This document shows positions 54,696-64,000 of a DNA stretch of 64,000 nucleotides, in pieces. The translations under genes and the position numbers were made by a program. The notes under the pieces were generated by a model. It did no database searches. It saw only the letters and a list, made by a program, of their open reading frames with translations, and was not told where the DNA came from. Where the stretch lies: assembly GCA_023525975.1 (NCBI GenBank), contig CM042042.1, positions 8,811,501 through 8,875,500 of the forward strand. Direction: 5' to 3'. Each line of letters opens with the position of its first letter. Positions within the stretch are counted from its first letter, which is position 1. This DNA comes from Smallanthus sonchifolius. Lineage: Eukaryota > Streptophyta > Magnoliopsida > Asterales > Asteraceae.

Positions 54696-57197
54696 CTATC
54701 TAGCTTCATCAATGTTCAATTGGGAAAATACTTGGCTTTCACTCGGATAATTCGTGGCATGGCTATAACCTATCACTTCGGAATCATCATCGTTTGTATT
54801 AGAAGGCAAACGATGAATCATCGACATTGGCAACTCCAATGAAGTATTCATCGTACTATCATCGTACGGCTCTTTGTCAACAAACATTTGTTGAAGCTTG
54901 AACGCGTACTCTAAGTCCCATAGCACATCGATCATGCTCGGCCTCTCATCTCCCGTGTCTTTCAAACACCTCTCGACAGTCTCCAAGAATTTCCTCAAGG
55001 AATTCGGGTTTATTGTGCCTACAAGATGTGGATCCATTATTGCCTCCGCCTTTCCATCCTTTATATGTTTGATCCCCCAGTCGGCCAAATTTGCTTCCTT
55101 TGGAGGAAGTGTGTTATCAAGTGCCGACCTAGCACATAGTACTTCAAGTAACACTACCCCGAAAGAGTAAACATCTGATTTTTGTGTCAGTTTCATGCAT
55201 CGTACATATTCAGGATCGAGATACCCGAAACTCCCTTTGATATACGAAATCTCGCTTTCTTCCACATTATCTAACCTCGATATCCCAAAATCGGCCACTT
55301 TTGCAACATAGTTTTCGTTAAGCAAGATGTTTGTTGACTTGACGTCACGATGGATTATTCCTGCATCCGACCCAGTGTGAAGGTAATGTAATCCTCGAGT
55401 CGCGCTAATGCAAATCTCGAGTCTCTGATTCCATGAGAGCTTCGGGTGATCTTTATTTTCATATAAGTGATCTTGAAGAGTACCCTTTTCCATAAACTCG
55501 TACACGAGTATCATCTCGGACCTCTCATCACAATACCCTATCAAAGTAACGAGATGACGATGTCGTATTTTCGACAACACCATAATTTCCGTTACAAACT
55601 CAGGTCGACCTTGCCCATGTCCTTTTACGCCTCGTTTCACCGCAACCATCATACCATCGGGAAGAGTTCCTCTATAGACCGTCCCGAAACCGCCTTTTCC
55701 GACCACTAACTTCTCATCAAAACTATTGGTCGCGTGCAATATATCAGCAAACGGGAACCGAAGGCTAAGATTCAAATTAGGTAACGGCGACGGGTGATTG
55801 ATGGTAAAGTCCATATTTATGCTTGTGTACGAACTCCGACCGTACGACGGCCCCGCGTTAGTTTCCGGCTTCGGCTCTACCGCAGGCTTCGCTTTCCCGC
55901 ATCTCGACCCGATGAAAAAACCCAATAACAACACCAACACCAAAGCCACACCTCCAACAACACCTCCAACAACAATAAACACATTCTTGCTCTTCTTCCC
56001 ATTGTTTCCATCATCAACCACACCCGAACTCGTCACCAACTTCATAATCTCGAGCCCGTTCAAAAACGCGGTCTGATTATCACCGCTAATCTCGCCAATA
56101 CTCACATTCACAACCTCCGACTCGATGGAATTCACCACGAAATCAACATAAAACGGAACTTGCAGCGTGTTCGCTCTCTGACCCGGTTGAATCTCCACCT
56201 TATGGTGGCTGTAGACGAAGAAATCGAAGCCCGCATTCACTTCAACAAGGGCCGACGTTACAAAGTCACAAAAATGAGCTCGAACAAGATACATACCGTT
56301 CTTATCAACCCCAAAATTCCATGTCAAATTGACCAAACTGTTGCTGTTCAATTCTCTAGCTGTTTTATAAACATCATCAGGAGCATCAAATCTCGAAGCA
56401 CCCTGATCGATATACAAAGGCGTGCCTCCGAACGTTCGGTTTCTCGACGGCACACTTCTGAAGATGTACGGATCATCAGGAACCCAATTCCGTCGTAAAG
56501 TGTCACGATCTGCCTCAATCGTCTGTCCACCAACGTTAATTCTGTGAATTGGTATGAAAGCATACGATGATGCAATGTTATCTGTACCACCATCGTCTCC
56601 GGCCGGTGATATGGTCGGTACACTGACGCCGTGCCGGAATAACTCAGACGGTGTGGTGAAAGCTTCAATTGCGTTTACGAAAGCGCGAGATGATGCGCGA
56701 GGTGTGAATTCGATTTTGAAAGATTTTTCGGATCCGATCGGGATTATGAAATCTCTAATTACCGGCGTGGTTACGTTGAAATTGGATAGAATTGGGAAGC
56801 CGGAAACGGAGACTACGAAATTCGACGTGGATAGATCGATTTCGTTGAAAACGAATGGGAAGAAATGAAGGCGTACCATGACGAAAGTGTTGTTTGCGTC
56901 TGCTTGCAGTTCGTAAGATGATTTTTGGGTGAAAACCCTTGCTGTTTGGTAGATTGTTGGTAAACTGGATGGCGGGCTGGTGGCGACGACGCCGCCGGAG
57001 ACTGAGAAGGTGGTGGCGTTGACATCTCCGGTGAATCTCTTGCCGGTGAAGTCGGTGAAAGAGTTTGATCCGCAGCTGATGAAGTGGTGGTCTGGTAAGG
57101 TGTACTGTGATTGGGATTGGGATTGTGATGGGATGGTGAAGAGTGGAGAGAGGAGGAGGAGGAGGAGGATGAGGGAGATGGAGAGGGTGGGATTCAT
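54696..57197 (-). CDS. CrRLK1L-type receptor-like kinase
   Basis: 833 residues, no intron, as usual for this family. Order: signal peptide (about 1-24); malectin-like extracellular domain (about 36-395) with many N-x-S/T sites; transmembrane helix (about 406-428, VFIVVGGVVGGVALVLVLLL); juxtamembrane; and Ser/Thr kinase (about 497-770). The kinase has the glycine loop GKGGFG (500-505), Lys521 in VAVK, HRDVK (616-620), DFG (636-638) and GSFGYLDPEY (655-664). The RD-type catalytic loop is intact, so it should be active. CrRLK1L proteins (FERONIA, THESEUS relatives) sit in the plasma membrane and sense cell-wall state or RALF peptides. The sequence resembles the At2g23200/At5g24010 branch most, from memory. 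Downstream of it lies cyclase locus 2, on the same strand. Confidence 0.95.
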   Translation of the reverse strand: MNPTLSISLILLLLLLSPLFTIPSQSQSQSQYTLPDHHFISCGSNSFTDFTGKRFTGDVNATTFSVSGGVVATSPPSSLPTIYQTARVFTQKSSYELQADANNTFVMVRLHFFPFVFNEIDLSTSNFVVSVSGFPILSNFNVTTPVIRDFIIPIGSEKSFKIEFTPRASSRAFVNAIEAFTTPSELFRHGVSVPTISPAGDDGGTDNIASSYAFIPIHRINVGGQTIEADRDTLRRNWVPDDPYIFRSVPSRNRTFGGTPLYIDQGASRFDAPDDVYKTARELNSNSLVNLTWNFGVDKNGMYLVRAHFCDFVTSALVEVNAGFDFFVYSHHKVEIQPGQRANTLQVPFYVDFVVNSIESEVVNVSIGEISGDNQTAFLNGLEIMKLVTSSGVVDDGNNGKKSKNVFIVVGGVVGGVALVLVLLLGFFIGSRCGKAKPAVEPKPETNAGPSYGRSSYTSINMDFTINHPSPLPNLNLSLRFPFADILHATNSFDEKLVVGKGGFGTVYRGTLPDGMMVAVKRGVKGHGQGRPEFVTEIMVLSKIRHRHLVTLIGYCDERSEMILVYEFMEKGTLQDHLYENKDHPKLSWNQRLEICISATRGLHYLHTGSDAGIIHRDVKSTNILLNENYVAKVADFGISRLDNVEESEISYIKGSFGYLDPEYVRCMKLTQKSDVYSFGVVLLEVLCARSALDNTLPPKEANLADWGIKHIKDGKAEAIMDPHLVGTINPNSLRKFLETVERCLKDTGDERPSMIDVLWDLEYAFKLQQMFVDKEPYDDSTMNTSLELPMSMIHRLPSNTNDDDSEVIGYSHATNYPSESQVFSQLNIDEAR

Positions 57198-57865
57198 TGG
57201 TACGGGTGAAGGGTTACTGGTTCAGATTGGATAATTATTGGTTTGATTCGTTTCACAGGGAGGAAGAAGACATGATTGTAAAGGGGGTTGACGAAGACTG
57301 TATCTAGTGGTTCTAAAAGGATCATTGAAGAGCAATAATGGCCAAGTTGCTAAATTTTTGTTTTTATGTATTTAATTTAAAGATATTTATTTTGAACTTG
57401 GTAGAGAGTTGTCGTGACGGCTACTTCGAGTTCCGGCGTGCAAAGTTGGTTATTGATTAGTTTTGATCTCTTCAATAACTATAATTGATTAGTTGATTAT
57501 AACTCGGTTTCGGTTACTTTTAATTAATTAACCAATTTTGTCCGGTAATCACTAATCACATTTAATAAATATCTCACGTGAGAAAACTACATATAGTGAA
57601 TAATGTTTGAGCTTATAATTTGTAGAAATAGCTTATCAACTAATCAATGCTAAAAGCAATAACAATCTCGTATTTCATTTTTCTTGTACTTGATATTCTA
57701 GACATAATTTTATCAAAGCTGCAAGGGAGACTATACTCTGAAACCAAATGCAAAAACAAAACAACGCAGACAAACAAATATTGCAACTAAATAGTGATAA
57801 CATTTGTATCTGGTCTTTTATCCTACATTCCTCTAGGCACTTAGATGAATGATTGTAAATGGAAT
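57198..57865. other. Upstream region of the receptor kinase
   Basis: Should contain the 5' UTR and promoter. AT-rich with no unambiguous TATA placement. No further gene seen. Confidence 0.5.
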
Positions 57866-57867
57866 CA

Positions 57868-58072
57868 CTTATATTTTGTACATATATCTTATGCATAGAG
57901 TTGTATCGGTTCGGTTCGGTTAATGTTCGGTTATGAGACACTCGTAACCATAACCGATTTATCGGTTAGTCAAAGAACATTAACCATAACTGTCGGTTAA
58001 TTTCATTTATCGGTTAATACGGTTTGGTTGCAGTTCAATTAACGGTTAACGGTTAAGGTTTGCTCACCTATA
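57868..58072. repeat. Dispersed CCGAACC/GGTTATGG repeat, copy 2 (inverted)
   Basis: Inverted relative to 25868-26080. Shared words include CATATATCTTATGCATA, GTTGTATCGGTTCGGTTCGG and ACGGTTAAGGTTTGCT. Confidence 0.6.
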
Positions 58073-59676
58073 CTTGGAGTTCGTTTCATCGTTGATCTTT
58101 CAATAAGCATAAGTCTTACCTTCTGATGACGTGAGTATGTGCACTGACCTAGTCAAACGCATGAAGCAGGCAGTGCATGAAGCAAACGAACGCAGCTAGC
58201 TCCTACAGTCGGATTATGATATGGCATAAACGCATCTTCTGATAGTGGCATGAAGAGCATGTTGCTAAGTCAACATGCTTAGACAAAACACCATAATCTA
58301 TGTCATTAATAACCTACGAATAGAGCTTTGTCATATTTGTGGACTTCAGCTCCTTACACCAAAGGGGCAAAAACCAGACATGCATGGTAGAAAGAAAGAG
58401 GATAGCCTATAGAAGACATGTAGCAAATGACCAAGCCTAGTTTGGGCGGTAACTCTACACTATATAAGTTGTTTTAGACACCCCATGTATGCATGCAGTC
58501 AACCAACATTCTAACTCAATACTCTCAACTATTTCTCCCCGTTGTTGCTCCCAAGTAATAGCTAACTTATTCTCACGCTGGAGGTTGATCGCAGGAAGTC
58601 CCCTCCTGCCGTGAGGCTAACAAATCATTCATCTTAGCAGGACCAATCCAGCTGGACCAAGGAACATCCAACCCCTCTCCTAACCCATATTTGTTGTAGC
58701 ACCAAGTTGACACCCACCATTAGGTTACACTACTTAGAACAGATAAAGCCTTTTTAGCTCAGTTCCTTCTGTTCCTAAGTCCTTTCCATGCTAGGAGAGG
58801 AAGTTCCTACGAAGCTTACTTCTACACCTTCTACTCATACTACATAACATGCGTCAAACCACACCTTATTGAATGGAGCAAGTCAAGATTCTCCAGGATA
58901 GACGAACCTCCCATCGAACCTCCAGTTCCATACGCCATATCCTTTCAAAATAGCAAGTGTGTCACCTAGAACAAACACCTTACTACTTGTGTGAAAGGAT
59001 GGTCATAACTCCTGAATGAATGAGAAAGAACTTTCTCCAACTAAGAGAGTTGTTGAGCGATTATGTGTACAAAAGGAATGCTCAAAAAGGGTGAGAGTCA
59101 GGCTTTCCTACAAAGAAGAACATGAGGTAACGTTTTCCCCTTTGCCTCCTCTTCCTTTCGACACTAGTTGAGCTTTAGACACATCATGAGGTGTTGCAGG
59201 ACCAAGTCGTACTGTTTGGACTTTTGAAGAAGCCAAGGTCAGTCTGCAAGGAGGAAATCAACACCACACGGATTCGCCCCACGTAACCTCTGATGCTCAA
59301 TAGTATAGCAGTCGTTGCAACCCACTCAGCCAATGGCACCTCCTCATGTCTCTATGTCGATAGGTTAAGTGATGCCATCACCTCCTTTAGCGCGAAGCAA
59401 GACAATTAAATGGCAGATACTACGTCATTAGGTATATATACATAGGGGAAGTTCCACTAAGAAGTGATTTTTCGCTAAGAAATCCTAAGAAGTGGGTCAA
59501 ATGAACTCCTATTGAGCTCATTCCAGCGGCGTTGGATCCGTCTAATCGAACCCTAAACCGAACCCAAAAACCTAAATTCCCCTCCACTCGCACCCCCAAA
59601 AACCTAAACCCCCCCTCCAACCCCACCCTGAAAAGCCTAAAACCACCACTCCCAAAAACCTAACCCCCTCACCCCA
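58073..59676. other. Decayed retroelement-like DNA and CCTAAACC-rich tract
   Basis: CTATATAAG near 58460, followed by leader-like sequence and GGAAGTCCCCTCCTGCCGTGAGG (58595-58617 in part), recalls the end of a gypsy LTR, but no ORF survives. 59536-59672 is rich in CCCAAAAACCTAAACCCC-like words. The LTR of the next element starts at 59677. Confidence 0.35.
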
Positions 59677-62274
59677 TGTGACATCCGGCAATTTCAGGTT
59701 AACCCCGTTAACTCAAACCTCGTAAGTTCAAACATTATTTGTTACAAACTCAGTTATCTCAGTTAGTCACGCGTACATTGCATTTAATTAGGTTAATTAA
59801 ATGTGTCAGTCAGTTCACACACAGCGGATCACACTCGAGTCTAACCCGGAACGTTGGTGATTAATCGAAATTAACATTACGAACATTACGAAATTAATAT
59901 TTAATATAAATTATGAGTTTTATATGATTTGTATGGGATTACGTGAATTGTGTGAATGTTATTGTTTTCGTACGTGTTTATCGTGTGTAAAGCGTAATTA
60001 GTATTTTTATAAAAGGTAGTGTTTTTATAAAAATAAAAATCGAGAGTTTTAATGGTTAATTAAATGTTATTTAGTTAATTATAATTATGGGCCTTAATTA
60101 AACCTGAAGCCCAACTTAAAAACCAATAAACACAATTAAGGATATATATAAACTTTAAAGAAAAATTTATAACCCTAACCCAATCATAGTTGTCGTCGAC
60201 TTCAACCTCCCCACCCCTAGGTTCAACCGAAACCTTCAAGCAACCCAAACACACCTCAATCGAGCCCCGATCGTGAATCCGGAAGTAGATACGAGCTAGT
60301 CTAGGAGTTTCTAACGTCTCTACGTAAGTCGTTTCATCTGATTCCGTCACTTTTTCATTATTATTTTTGAGATCAAAACCCTAGATTATCCAAACTTGAT
60401 GATTTTGAAATATGATAATAAATTAGTTAATTGTTTGATATTGTGGCATCGTATTGATGATTTTATGAACATATATGAAACCCTAGTTGTCATACGATGT
60501 GAAAATTGAATATTGTTGATTATTTGATGTATAGGAATCGCATGCTAGACGTGGATTATGATTAATATAGTTGTAGTTATATTAGTTGAAAGATTTGGGA
60601 TTGATTAGACGTGTTAATTGTGTGAATAAAGCGTGTAATGAACAATTTACTAAAAGAGGAAACTTTTTATGATTTCTATCTTGCATGCTAGACATGATTA
60701 GGATGATGTGATGATAGGTATGTGTTACTTGATACATGTTTACATGATTTGTGAAATCAGATTTTGAATACATAACCCGGTTTTACCAACTTTTCAAATA
60801 AGGAAACTATAATTGTTAAAAATGGTTATAACTTGCTATTTAGACATGCATGATATGGTTTGATGATAGCTCTATGTTAGATAGGACACAATAACTTGTT
60901 GTAACGTGTTAGGTGTTTGAAATCACGCATGCTAGTCATAGGTTACTAAAGATAACAACTTTGTATTGAATTATGATTCGCATGTTTAGGTTCTAGACAA
61001 TTGTTATGTGATGTGATGAGCTAGAACATGTTAGAGTGATCCTATGAATATATCAATGATGATAATTTCCAGGAAACATGAGTCCCGAACAAACCTGCTA
61101 TTTTTGGAAACTTTCTATTTATAGAAACCTGCTATTTTTTCAAACTTTATATTTATAGAAACCTTCTATTTTGGAAACTTGCTATCTTGTTAGAACAAAT
61201 AGGATTTGTTGCTAAGTGCTACAGCATGATCATTGTGTATAATATAGAAGTGTTATACTGAACAAACACTCAATCACTAAACGGGTCACCAACGGGTCGT
61301 CGGGTCAAACTTAGTCAAACTTAGTCAAACTTGGTCAAACTTGCAAACCTTTTCTAAACACTTAAACAATAGTATTGTTTGGATACTAAGGGTTCCTATC
61401 ATCTTGCACAAACACACACTTATAAACCGGTGTTTATAGGTGGCAATTAGTCGTCAAGCATTCTAAGTCGCTTTCTTTTGCACGCACTCTAAGGTGAGTT
61501 TCACGGCCCCTTTTCTTATGGTTTAAACTTGGGGGAGAAAACATGGGTACGAACATTTGGATCGTACATTTCTTTTATATCACTTGTGTACTAAGTGCAA
61601 ACATATCATGAAAGTCCTTACTTATCGAACCGTTAGTATATGGGTTAGCGAGATGATCTTGAGTAGTACTACTGGGCATTGACAAGCCCTACCCGCGTTA
61701 GTCGCGCTAACACGACGGAAAGTCGAACGAGTGTAACATTGACCTAAACATTCACCATTGATTATGATAGTCATAGTGGGAGGTAGTACAAACATAAACA
61801 GTCAGCTTCGGTGTCGAAACGCTTTAGTAACATGTACTAGGTTAGCTACCTATGATATAAATTGTAAATGGTATTATCTAGTAAACTTTACAAACATTGA
61901 AACCTGTGAACTCACCAACCTAGTTTTGACACGTTTTAGCATGTTTTCTCAAGTCATTAAGGTACAAGCACAAGCTAAGGCATGCATGCATTCGAAGTCC
62001 ATCATTTTCAAACTCAAGAACTAATTATTTTATTTATTGTTGAATTATTTATTTTTGGCGCGACTGTTTTGGCGCGACTGTTTTGGCGCATGCTTTTCAT
62101 TTAACTTTTCGCTTCCGCAAGTTTTACATTAAATCAGTGTTTTCATTACTAGTGTTGCATCGTGACTATGAGAAATACTAGTGGTTTTCTTAAACTCCTA
62201 TAGAAATGACTGAGATCCTGGTATGTCACACTCCTAACGGTAAAACTCCGTTAGTAGATTTTGGGGGTGTGACA
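59677..62274 (+). repeat. 5' LTR of plus-strand gypsy
   Basis: 2,598 bp. Contains repeats around GAAACCTGCTATTTT (61095-61190) and AAACTTAGTC (61308-61345), a splice donor (TAAG|GTGAGT, GT at 61494), the TTGGGGGAGAAA block (61530-61541) and a GTTAGTCGCGCTAAC hairpin (61697-61711). A TATA-like GATATATATAAAC lies near 60140. Confidence 0.85.
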
Positions 62275-62403
62275 GATTGGTATCAGAGCCATTGGTTATA
62301 GAGAACTAGGAAATGCATACTAGACTATAACCACGTACATGCATTAGTTACACAGCACTTACACTCAAACATGGCACTCACTCATCCCGTTACGTTACAG
62401 GAA

Positions 62404-63072
62404 ATGTCGACACCGCCTAATTCACCCGCATCCCCAGTCGTTTAGGAGCAAGATGTTCCTACCGTACCTTTGCCAGAGGCGAGGAGACGTCGACTCAACC
62501 CGATCAATACCACTGTAGGGTATGACGTGCCTATTCATGTGCGTGTCAGAGGTAACACGCAGGACTGGGATTGGTATCCTGATAGGATCAGGAACTGGAT
62601 TCACGAGGAGGAAGTCCCACCTCCACTCACTACTGACATTGCTTCTTCTTCTTCTTCATCATCTTCTGTACGAGCTTTGCCACCATTGCAGTACCCTTAT
62701 GAGCAGGTGATAGCTGCCTTTGTGGCTAGGATGGACCGGGAGATCCGGAACATGAGGGACGCAGCGGGAGAGATTACTAGCATACTTCAGCGAGAGATGT
62801 TGATGAATCAGAGGATCACCAAACTGACTGCAGATTTAGCAGCAACTGATACAGGTCATGAGAATTTGGCAAATGGATGTGTGGATATGGAGGACCGGCT
62901 GAACACTGCAGAGTGGAACCTAGATATACTCCATACCAGGATTGAGCAAGTGGAGGCACGACTTGCAGCTGCTGAAGCAGCAGGAGTTGCACCAGATGAT
63001 GCACCTGCAGGAGACCAGGATGAGGATGATGATGCAGCATCCGATGTTACATCAGTTGGCAGTGACATTTGA
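62404..63072 (+). pseudogene. Extra ORF upstream of gag (coiled coil)
   Basis: ATG at 62404 (or 62371) reads MSTPPNSPASPVV, then TAG at 62443; the frame continues open to 63072. The long part (62470-63072, 200 residues) has a helical, heptad-rich centre (MDREIRNMRDAAGEITSILQ; VDMEDRLNTAEWNLDILHTR; RIEQVEARLAAAEAA) and an acidic tail. No known domain recognised. Just before the 62404 ATG is a 3' splice-site-like ACGTTACAG (62392-62400). Confidence 0.6.
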
Positions 63073-63326
63073 TCATCTATCTTCATTACTTATTTACGTC
63101 TTTTCTTTTGAACCTAGATGGGCAGGGTTGTTCCCATCCAACAGATGTTTCTAGAATTTTGGTGTTTGGTTGAATTTAGTTGTAATCGTTACAGTTTATT
63201 TTATCAAGTATTACTATTATTGAAATGTTAGATGTTGTGGTTTGAATTTCTTTGCTTACTGGTACTTGTATGATGATAAAATGCGATGTATTTTTCTCAT
63301 TATTGTATGTTGTGAATGTAAAGATA

Positions 63327-64000
63327 ATGTCTGGAAGAGGAAATGGACGTGGTGGACGCGCCGGAGGACGCGGTGGTTGCGGAAACATTAACATGACTGC
63401 AGCCGAGCTCACGGCACTCATAAATGAGCGTGTGGCTGAAGCAGTAGCAGCTACTCACGCCGCTATTAATGCTGGAGGTAAAACAACATATTATCGACTC
63501 TAGTGAGTCATCATTCATCCTAAACTCAAATTCGAATATGGTATTCTTAAAGCGCATTCTTGTTTACAATTCAGGTCAGCATCACCACCAGCAGGTTTGT
63601 ACTTTCAAGGCGTACATGGATTGCAAGCCTCACTCGTTCAGTGGAGCCGAAGGGACTGTTGGCTTACTCCGCTGGATGGAGAAATCTGAACCCGCTTTTG
63701 CAATGTGCAATTGTCCACCGAATAATCAGGTGAAGTATGCATCTGGCACACTTGAGGGTCCGGCCCTTACTTGGTGGAACTCCCAGGTGCAAATGCTAAC
63801 TCTTGAGATGGCAAACGCATTGCCATGAGACGAATTTAAGACTATGCTGCGGGAGGAGTATTGTCCCCGCGATGAAGTGCAGAAACTCGAGGGCGAGTTC
63901 CGGAACCTCAAGATGGAGGGATCTGAAATTGAAGCCTACACTACTCGTTCGCATGAACTGGCGAACTTGTGTCCGCAAATGGTAACACCTCCCTATAAGA
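63327..64000 (+). pseudogene. Gypsy gag with candidate intron and a stop, partial
   Basis: Exon 1 from ATG 63327 reads MSGRGNGRGGRAGGRGGCGN, then MTAAELTALINERVAEAVAA, to 63477. A 97-bp GT-AG segment (63478-63574) must be removed to enter the frame GQHHHQQVCTFKAYMDCKPH and EGTVGLLRWMEKSEPAF, ALTWWNSQVQML, which is the gag domain. TGA at 63826 replaces the tryptophan expected in the LPWDEFK motif; beyond it MLREEYCPRDEVQKLEGEF continues in frame to the window edge. Confidence 0.8.
63478..63574 (+). other. Candidate 97-bp gag intron (gypsy, plus)
   Basis: GGAG|GTAAAACA ... TTTACAATTCAG|GTCAGC. Removal joins the glycine-ending exon to the gag core in phase 1, the same place and phase as the 72-bp intron of the minus-strand element. 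It contains stops in the exon 1 frame and a CTAAACT branch-point-like word. Confidence 0.6.

Larger units (their letters stand above)
59677..64000 (+). mobile_element. Ty3/gypsy element, plus strand, right end off window
   Basis: 5' LTR 59677-62274 (TGTGACATCC...GGGGGTGTGACA), PBS TGGTATCAGAGCC at 62278-62290, an extra ORF (62404-63072), then gag from 63327 that runs past the window edge. The LTR shares the conserved AAGGTGAGTTTCACGGCCCC and TTGGGGGAGAAA blocks with the minus-strand chromovirus, and gag is homologous, so the two are related families. Breaks: TAG at 62443 in the extra ORF and TGA at 63826 in gag. Confidence 0.85.

Noticed and set aside
56160..57234. ORFs opposite the receptor kinase
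   Set aside because: They are shadows of the long kinase frame and carry no domain of their own.

Overview
The window is nuclear DNA of a flowering plant, and most of it is transposable elements. Three host loci stand out: a phloem-protein-2 (PP2) gene remnant, two cyclase-family loci with classic plant GT-AG introns, and an intronless CrRLK1L-type receptor kinase. The retroelement types (Tekay/Del-like chromovirus, Athila/Tat-like element, SIRE-like copia gag) and the PP2 and cyclase paralogues fit an Asteraceae genome best. That placement is an inference; no organellar or rRNA marker is present.

Layout. 1-4241: a decayed minus-strand copia element (gag/protease/pre-integrase pieces, PBS, 5' LTR) split by a 2.6-kb solo LTR. 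4851-6544: 3' part of a PP2-domain gene with a broken end. 7529-10147: a solo LTR with perfect TAAAG target duplications and a hairpin-rich tandem array. 11013-21701: an Athila/Tat-like element with gag and protease but no reverse transcriptase, whose gag zinc knuckle is split by another solo LTR (16727-18855, TSD GGTGT). 21702-26948: intergenic DNA with a Mutator-like inverted-repeat element, a tRNA-like module and short tandem repeats.

26949-30476 (minus): cyclase locus 1, with five shared downstream exons and two candidate first exons. 31610-53283 (minus): cyclase locus 2, a six-exon gene stretched to about 21.7 kb by a non-autonomous copia element in intron 3 (32254-38908) and a Ty3/gypsy chromovirus in intron 1 (41262-52346). 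The copia element carries an antisense ubiquitin-eS31 (RPS27a) pseudogene. A 3,596-bp block holding cyclase exons 2 and 3 plus a whole LTR is present twice (39945-43540 and 48751-52346). The second copy replaces the 5' end of the gypsy internal region.

54696-57197 (minus): intact CrRLK1L receptor kinase. 57198-59676: intergenic repeat remnants. 59677-64000: a plus-strand gypsy element (LTR, PBS, extra ORF, gag) running off the right edge.

The main things to follow up are: the duplicated exon/LTR block; a small phase-1 gag intron at the same place in two different gypsy elements; a shared LTR layout (short-hairpin array, consensus 5' splice site, second hairpin) in several LTR families; the captured ubiquitin fusion gene; and the paired first exons of cyclase locus 1.
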